Positions 5,945 to 9,855 of a DNA stretch of 9,855 nt are shown here, piece by piece. Every line of letters begins with the position of its first letter. Position 1 is the stretch's first letter. The notes under the pieces are model-generated. The model saw only the letters and a program-made list of their open reading frames with translations, ran no database searches and was not told the DNA's origin. The DNA is from CAZBQG01 sp964493945 (GTDB taxonomy: Bacteria > Pseudomonadota > Alphaproteobacteria > Rhodospirillales > UBA2165), in NCBI GenBank assembly GCA_964493945.1, contig CAZBQG010000165.1, positions 1-9,855 of the forward strand. Reading direction: 5' to 3'. Both the position numbers and the translations under genes were made by a program.

Positions 5945-8293
5945 ATGGCAGGTTCGGCTTTCGATCAGAGACGCGTGGCGTTTCTACCCGAAATGCTGGT
6001 CATCGGTTTGCGCCGGCGGCTAGTCGAAGGGGTGGGACTGGTCGCCTTGGTTATGGCGGTGGGTCTTTTGGCGGCGTTGTTCACCTACGCACCGTCCGAT
6101 CCTTCCTGGAACACGGCGTCCAATACAGAGGTTGCCAATCTCGTCGCCCGCACCGGCGCCGGGCTGGCCGATTTTTTGCTCCAGGGGTTGGGAGCGGCCG
6201 CCTTTCTGCCAGCAATTATTCTCATGGTCTGGGCCTGGCGGCTGGTTACCCATAAAGGGGTCAAGGGAATATGGCTGCGCCTGTTGGCGGTGCTGGCCGG
6301 CGTCGGTTTGAGCGCCATCGCCGTCGCCGCCCTGCCCGCCCCCGCCGCCTGGGTGCCGCGCACCGGTCTGGGCGGGGCCGTGGGCTGGATTATGCTTCCC
6401 TTGCTTGGCGGTTATATCAGCCTGCTTGGGCCCCTTCTCGGACTGGGCGAAATTAATTTCGCCATCCCGCTGACCGCTTCCCTGGCAGGTCTTTTGGCCG
6501 GCGCAGCGCTTATTTATGGGAGCGGCCTGGGGCGGGCTGATTGGCTTATCATATGGGGTTTGCTGCGCCGCAGCTTGTACATTTTCAGGCCGCCGAAACA
6601 GGGCTCGATCTTCGATCCGGGCGAGCTGGATGACGCGGACGAGTTGGATGACGAGCAGGCAAAGCCGGTCAGGAGGCGGAAGAGTGCCAAACCCGCCAAA
6701 GAGAAAAAAGCGCCCATTTTCGAATCCAAGAAATCCACCGCCAAGGTAGGCAAACGGGCCAAGGATGCGCGCCAGGGAAGCCTGCATCTGGACATTGCCG
6801 ATACTTATCAGCTGCCGCCCCTGGATCTTTTGGAAGCACCCCCCATCCAGGCTACCCAGCCGGGTCAGGACAAAGAAGCGCTGGGCCGCAACGCCAAACT
6901 TCTGGAAACCGTGCTGGAGGATTTCGGCGTCAGAGGCGAGATCGTCAAGGTGCGGCCCGGGCCCGTCGTCACCCTTTACGAATTGGAACCCGCCCCCGGC
7001 ATCAAGACCTCCCGGGTGGTCGGACTTTCGGACGATATCGCCAGATCCATGAGCGCGCTATCGGTGCGCATGGCCGTGGTTCCGGGGCGCAGTGTGATTG
7101 GCATAGAGCTTCCCAACGAGGACCGGGAGATCGTCAATTTCCGCGAATTGCTGGCGTCGCGCGCCTTCGAGCGGGACAAAGGCGCCCTGACCCTGGCGCT
7201 GGGCAAAGATATCGGCGGCGCATCCAGCCTGGTGGATCTGGCCGCCATGCCCCATTTGCTGATCGCCGGCACCACCGGGTCGGGTAAATCTGTGGCCGTC
7301 AATACAATGATTCTCTCTTTGCTTTACCGCTACAGTCCCGATCAGTGCCGCTTCATCATGATCGATCCCAAGATGCTGGAACTGTCAGTTTATGACGGTA
7401 TTCCAAGCCTGCTCACCCCCGTCGTCACCGAACCCGGCAAAGCCGTAGTCGCCCTGAAATGGGCCGTCAGGGAAATGGAGGCCCGCTACCGGACCATGTC
7501 CCAATTGGGGGTGCGCAATATTACCGGTTATAATTCCCGCCTGGCGGAGGCCCGGAAAAAAGGTGAAATCCTGACCCGGCGGGTGCAGACCGGTTTCGAG
7601 GAAAACGGCAAACCCATATTCGAGAAACAGCCCCTGGATATGGAGCCCCTGCCGCTCATCGTTGTCGTGGTCGACGAGATGGCCGATCTGATGCTGGTTG
7701 CCGGCAAGGATATCGAGGCGGCCATCCAGCGTCTGGCCCAAATGGCCAGGGCAGCAGGCATTCATTTGATTATGGCCACCCAGCGCCCTTCGGTGGATGT
7801 GATCACCGGCACGATTAAGGCCAACTTCCCGACCCGTATCAGTTTCCAGGTAACCTCCAAAATCGACAGCCGCACCATTTTGGGCGAACCCGGAGCCGAG
7901 CAGCTTCTGGGCCGGGGCGATATGCTCTATATGGCCGGCGGTGGACAAATCCGCCGCATCCACGGCCCCTTCGTCCGGGACGAGGAAGTAGAGGCGGTGG
8001 TCAGCTTCTTGAAAGATCAGGGCGAGCCGGAATATGACGTCACCGTCACCGAGGAGGCCGAAGACCCAATGGCCGGGTTTGAGGCCAAGGAAGATTCGGG
8101 AGATGCCCTTTACGATCAGGCCGTGGTGATTATCGCCCGCGAAGGCAAGGCCTCCACCAGCTTCATTCAGCGCCATTTGCAGATCGGCTATAACCGGGCC
8201 GCCAGGATCATCGAACGCATGGAAGAACAAGGCGTGGTCAGCAAAGCCGACCGGGTCGGACGGCGCGAAGTGCTGATCGGGTCGCACGACTGA
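5945..8293 (+). CDS. ftsK: Cell-division DNA translocase FtsK
   Basis: This 782-residue septal, ATP-driven DNA pump resolves and segregates the chromosome terminus. Its domains are in the standard order. Residues 29-208 carry about four to five hydrophobic segments (about 29-48, 77-101, 110-131, 143-167, 171-192). A charged linker (about 224-278) has an acidic stretch (GELDDADELDDEQ) then a Lys/Arg-rich one; it is short compared with E. coli FtsK (1,329 residues in all) but normal for alphaproteobacteria. The alpha/beta RecA-like motor has Walker A GTTGSGKS (442-449) and Walker B VVVVDE (573-578). The C-terminal winged-helix gamma domain (about 715-776, DQAVVIIAREGKASTSFIQR) reads polarity sequences and activates XerD. 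All key residues are intact. The ATG at 5945 has no good Shine-Dalgarno, but the hydrophobic start and spacing support it. Confidence 0.97.
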   Translation: MAGSAFDQRRVAFLPEMLVIGLRRRLVEGVGLVALVMAVGLLAALFTYAPSDPSWNTASNTEVANLVARTGAGLADFLLQGLGAAAFLPAIILMVWAWRLVTHKGVKGIWLRLLAVLAGVGLSAIAVAALPAPAAWVPRTGLGGAVGWIMLPLLGGYISLLGPLLGLGEINFAIPLTASLAGLLAGAALIYGSGLGRADWLIIWGLLRRSLYIFRPPKQGSIFDPGELDDADELDDEQAKPVRRRKSAKPAKEKKAPIFESKKSTAKVGKRAKDARQGSLHLDIADTYQLPPLDLLEAPPIQATQPGQDKEALGRNAKLLETVLEDFGVRGEIVKVRPGPVVTLYELEPAPGIKTSRVVGLSDDIARSMSALSVRMAVVPGRSVIGIELPNEDREIVNFRELLASRAFERDKGALTLALGKDIGGASSLVDLAAMPHLLIAGTTGSGKSVAVNTMILSLLYRYSPDQCRFIMIDPKMLELSVYDGIPSLLTPVVTEPGKAVVALKWAVREMEARYRTMSQLGVRNITGYNSRLAEARKKGEILTRRVQTGFEENGKPIFEKQPLDMEPLPLIVVVVDEMADLMLVAGKDIEAAIQRLAQMARAAGIHLIMATQRPSVDVITGTIKANFPTRISFQVTSKIDSRTILGEPGAEQLLGRGDMLYMAGGGQIRRIHGPFVRDEEVEAVVSFLKDQGEPEYDVTVTEEAEDPMAGFEAKEDSGDALYDQAVVIIAREGKASTSFIQRHLQIGYNRAARIIERMEEQGVVSKADRVGRREVLIGSHD

Positions 8294-8333
8294 AAATTCT
8301 GTCCAGACCTCCGTGAAAGCGTATGATGCGCGC

Positions 8334-8348
8334 AGTCACTAGGTTACT
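8334..8348. repeat. Near-palindrome upstream of lolA
   Basis: AGTCAC (8334-8339) and GTTACT (8343-8348) are inverted with one mismatch around TAG, ending 11 bases before the lolA ATG in the 66-base ftsK-lolA gap. It could be an operator or a small leader hairpin; it is short enough to be chance. Confidence 0.2.
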
Positions 8349-8359
8349 GTATCCGATTG

Positions 8360-9007
8360 ATGAAGCTTGCAAGATTTCTGGGCTCCCTGTTGGTCTGGGC
8401 CCTTCTCATTACCCCAGGCGGCCAGGCCCTGGGCGAGGATGCCGTGCCCGCCCGGCTGAGCCCATCGGACAAGATCGAGATCAAGCGGATCGAGGTATAT
8501 TTCAACCGGCTCAAAACGGTGAAGGCGCGCTTCCTGCAACTCTCCAGTGAAGGCAGCATGGCCAGCGGAACCTTGTATATCTCACGCCCCGGCCGGCTGC
8601 GTTTCGAGTATGCCCCGCCCACGCCGGTCCTCATCGTGACCAGCGGGCTTTTGTTGATCTATTACGACAAGGAGCTGGAACAGATCACTCATTTATTTTT
8701 GAAATCCACGCCCCTGGCTTTTCTGCTGAAGGAAAAAGTCAGCCTTTCAGGCGACATAACCGTTACCCGCTTCAGCCACGGGCGCAACGTTCTCCGCGTC
8801 ACCCTGACCGACAGCGACGACGCCCAGAACGGATCCATCACTTTGATTTTTTCAGACAATCCCCTGGCCTTGCGCAAATGGGTCATCACCGATGCCCAGG
8901 GTGTACGGACCACGGTCAATCTGGCCGATGTCCGGCGCGATATGGAACTGGATCCCGAATTGTTCAAATTCAAGGAGCCGGAGAAAGAAGAATTTGAAGG
9001 CGAATAG
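8360..9007 (+). CDS. lolA: Periplasmic outer-membrane lipoprotein carrier LolA
   Basis: This 215-residue chaperone carries lipoproteins from the LolCDE exporter across the periplasm to the outer membrane. A signal peptide is clear: K3 and R6, a hydrophobic core (LGSLLVWALLITP), and a likely cut after QALG (about 25/26). The mature part has the LolA pattern: an N-terminal helix (DKIEIKRIEVYFNRLKTVKARFLQ), then a beta-rich half-barrel with SGTLYISRPGRLRFEY, LLLIYYDKELEQ, PLAFLL and, near the end, ITDAQGVRTTVNLADV. A TTG at 8357 is also in frame; I prefer the ATG at 8360 as the better initiator. The acidic Lys/Glu tail (KFKEPEKEEFEGE) is slightly unusual. It follows ftsK after 66 bases, the usual order in alphaproteobacteria, and its transcript runs on about 150 bases to the terminator at 9161-9194. 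Confidence 0.93.
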   Translation: MKLARFLGSLLVWALLITPGGQALGEDAVPARLSPSDKIEIKRIEVYFNRLKTVKARFLQLSSEGSMASGTLYISRPGRLRFEYAPPTPVLIVTSGLLLIYYDKELEQITHLFLKSTPLAFLLKEKVSLSGDITVTRFSHGRNVLRVTLTDSDDAQNGSITLIFSDNPLALRKWVITDAQGVRTTVNLADVRRDMELDPELFKFKEPEKEEFEGE

Positions 9008-9084
9008 GGTATGCTGATCCTGCATGGCTGGGCCGCGCTAAAATCACTGGAATTGGGCCGGCCCCCTGCCCATATATGTGTTTA

Positions 9085-9194
9085 AGGAAAGGCCAGCTCC
9101 GCAAAGGAGCCGCCTTCGCGGGACGAACTCCCCCGGTTGTCCTGCCATTCCTGAAACGACAAGCGCCCGGTCCCCCCTGACCGGGCGCTTTTTT
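9085..9194 (+). ncRNA. Candidate 3'UTR-derived small RNA downstream of lolA
   Basis: Three successive hairpins fill this stretch. The first is GCTCC/GGAGC (9096-9100 with 9106-9110), extended by outer GGC/GCC pairs. The second is GGACGA/TTGTCC (9121-9126 with 9137-9142), with loop ACTCCCCCGG. The third is the 12-bp terminator stem, with loop CCCCCT. C-rich loops that can pair with Shine-Dalgarno sequences are a known theme in alphaproteobacterial small RNAs. TATATG at 9073-9078 could be a -10 element, with TTGGGC 14 bases upstream, which is too close for a good promoter. It could equally be released from the lolA mRNA by processing, or be plain UTR. The 5' end is a guess. Confidence 0.3.
9161..9194 (+). 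terminator. Strong Rho-independent terminator of the ftsK-lolA unit
   Basis: A perfect 12-bp stem (9161-9172 with 9179-9190) encloses the 6-base loop CCCCCT and runs into TTTTTT (9189-9194). The 3' arm core CCGGGCGCTTT is repeated at 9197-9207, followed by ATTTTTG, so a second alternative stem and T-run exist. Confidence 0.93.
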
Positions 9195-9227
9195 GTCCGG
9201 GCGCTTTATTTTTGCCACTAAAAGCAA

Positions 9228-9260
9228 TGGCCGCCCCGGCATTGGGTACCGGGGTGGCCA
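9228..9260 (-). terminator. Hairpin downstream of the minus-strand small gene
   Basis: TGGCCGCCCCGG (9228-9239) and CCGGGGTGGCCA (9249-9260) form a 12-bp stem with one non-Watson-Crick position around a 9-base loop. On the minus strand it begins 17 bases after the small gene's stop and is followed by TTGCTTTTA, so it probably terminates that gene. Confidence 0.65.
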
Positions 9261-9276
9261 ATGAATTTTGAAACCG

Positions 9277-9507
9277 TCAGGCTTTTTTACTGAACAGCCA
9301 GATAATAACGCCGAGTGCGATCAAACCGACCAGGCCTTCTTTACCGAGGACTCCGATCAATCCTAGCAAATTTGAGGCTACACCGCCGATAAATGGCGTT
9401 TCAGCGCCGAAAAGGATGTGGATGACAATGGCCAACGCCACCAGCAACAATCCAAGTTCGGTAAGCTCCGCGATCCATTTTTTCACAGTTTCAAGTGGAT
9501 TAGACAT
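9277..9507 (-). CDS. Small hydrophobic membrane protein, unrecognised
   Basis: I do not recognise this 76-residue protein. A short amphipathic N-terminus (MSNPLETVKKWIAELTE) leads into a hydrophobic helix (about 18-33, LGLLLVALAIVIHILF). A turn (GAETPFIGG) follows, then a Gly/Leu-rich segment (about 40-54) and a final hydrophobic helix (about 58-72, LVGLIALGVIIWLF) ending in SKKA. Two transmembrane helices, or three short ones, are likely, with no signal cleavage site or catalytic motif. It looks real: AAGGG lies about 9 bases before the ATG, a terminator-like hairpin lies just after the stop, and the composition suits a designed membrane protein rather than a shadow frame. It is convergent with lolA and divergent from xth, so it probably has its own promoter. 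Size and shape resemble phage holins and small stress-related membrane proteins, but nothing seen decides between them. Confidence 0.75.
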   Translation of the reverse strand: MSNPLETVKKWIAELTELGLLLVALAIVIHILFGAETPFIGGVASNLLGLIGVLGKEGLVGLIALGVIIWLFSKKA

Positions 9508-9767
9508 ATTTTGACCCTTCGATGATTAAACCATGTTCGACACCACCCATTGAGCTATACACCACACTTCAGTAGGAAAGCAATGCAGGCCACAGTATAT
9601 TGTATGACTTGTCAAGGTTAATAAGTTTTCTGGTTTTTCTCTTGGCCTTGGGCGAAAAGGGGAAAAAGAGGAAATTCAAAGTTTTAGATTGAGCGGCTGG
9701 CTATGGAGGGAATGCTTTTCATCATGGTTTGTTGCTAAATTGCAACGTTACGGGAGCGAAATCAAAA
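9508..9767. promoter_or_regulatory. AT-rich divergent intergenic region upstream of the small membrane gene and xth
   Basis: No gene is visible in these 260 bp. On the minus strand TTGACA (9615-9610) and TATACT (9599-9594) both look like promoter boxes for the small membrane gene, but they are only 10 bases apart. On the plus strand the inverted repeat GTTGC-N6-GCAAC (9731-9746) lies 21 bases before the xth ATG, and GGGAG at 9752-9756 is the probable, slightly distant xth ribosome site. An A/G-rich run occupies about 9653-9677. Confidence 0.6.
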
Positions 9768-9855
9768 ATGGCCATAAAAATTACCACCTGGAACATAAAC
9801 AGCGTGCGCCTGCGCTTGGACAAATTAAGCCGTCTGGCGGAAGAAGCCCGGCCGG
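9768..9855 (+). CDS. xth: Exodeoxyribonuclease III (5' end only, runs off the window)
   Basis: Only the first 29 codons are present. They read MAIKITTWNINSVRLRLDKL and on to EEARP, the characteristic N-terminus of ExoIII/Xth AP endonucleases. The WNINSVR block includes the Asn (residue 9 or 11) at the active-site metal/phosphate region of the endonuclease/exonuclease/phosphatase fold. The enzyme cuts at abasic sites in base-excision repair and has 3'-5' exonuclease activity. GGGAG at 9752-9756 is 11 bases before the ATG. Its place after ftsK-lolA is the usual alphaproteobacterial order, here separated by the small membrane gene. The rest of the gene is outside the window. Confidence 0.92.
   Translation, partial: MAIKITTWNINSVRLRLDKLSRLAEEARP

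Noticed and set aside
6020..6787. 255-codon minus-strand frame opposite the ftsK membrane and linker regions
   Set aside because: Low-complexity Gly/Gln/Pro-rich translation without a ribosome site; a shadow of FtsK.
7385..8287. 300-codon minus-strand frame opposite the ftsK motor and gamma domains
   Set aside because: It has no recognisable sequence and lies wholly opposite conserved FtsK motifs; a shadow frame.
8970..9242. 90-codon minus-strand frame downstream of lolA
   Set aside because: It crosses the strong lolA terminator and overlaps the lolA end, with no Shine-Dalgarno and no protein-like pattern.
9625..9680. Pyrimidine/purine-rich stretch as a possible hairpin or recombination site
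   Set aside because: CTCTT/AAGAG is the only pairing, with a loop over 20 bases; not a stable structure.

Overview
The window is a GC-rich chromosomal segment with the coding style and gene order of an alphaproteobacterium (Rhodospirillales/Rhizobiales-like). The block ubiquinone hydroxylase - ammonium transporter - (aminotransferase) - ftsK - lolA - xth is an arrangement I know from that class. The genus cannot be named from the sequence. Seven genes are complete, one is broken at its 5' side, and one runs off the right edge.

Layout. Positions 1-52 look like the right end of an IS3-type insertion sequence, abutting a flavoprotein gene (to 1488) that has lost its N-terminal FAD-binding segment. 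A 66-residue 2x[4Fe-4S] ferredoxin (1499-1699) follows in the same operon. A UbiH/UbiF/COQ6-family hydroxylase (1720-2982) is convergent with it on the minus strand. A 270-bp AT-rich divergent region (2983-3252) holds a good sigma54-type promoter candidate for the ammonium transporter Amt (3253-4590), which ends at a strong terminator (4639-4671). Then come a DapC-type succinyldiaminopimelate aminotransferase (4692-5897), the DNA translocase FtsK (5945-8293) and the lipoprotein chaperone LolA (8360-9007). The lolA 3' region is unusually structured, with C-rich hairpin loops, and ends in a 12-bp-stem terminator; it may encode a small RNA. An unrecognised 76-residue membrane protein lies on the minus strand (9277-9507). 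The window ends in the first 29 codons of exonuclease III (9768-9855).

How the genes relate. Most are housekeeping genes: ubiquinone synthesis, nitrogen uptake, meso-diaminopimelate/lysine synthesis for the wall, chromosome segregation at the septum, outer-membrane lipoprotein transport and DNA repair. The points outside a standard annotation are: the truncated flavoprotein/ferredoxin pair beside a probable IS end; an amt gene without a neighbouring glnK; the structured lolA 3'UTR with a duplicated terminator arm; and the small membrane protein between lolA and xth. I see no defence system, CRISPR array, rRNA or tRNA.
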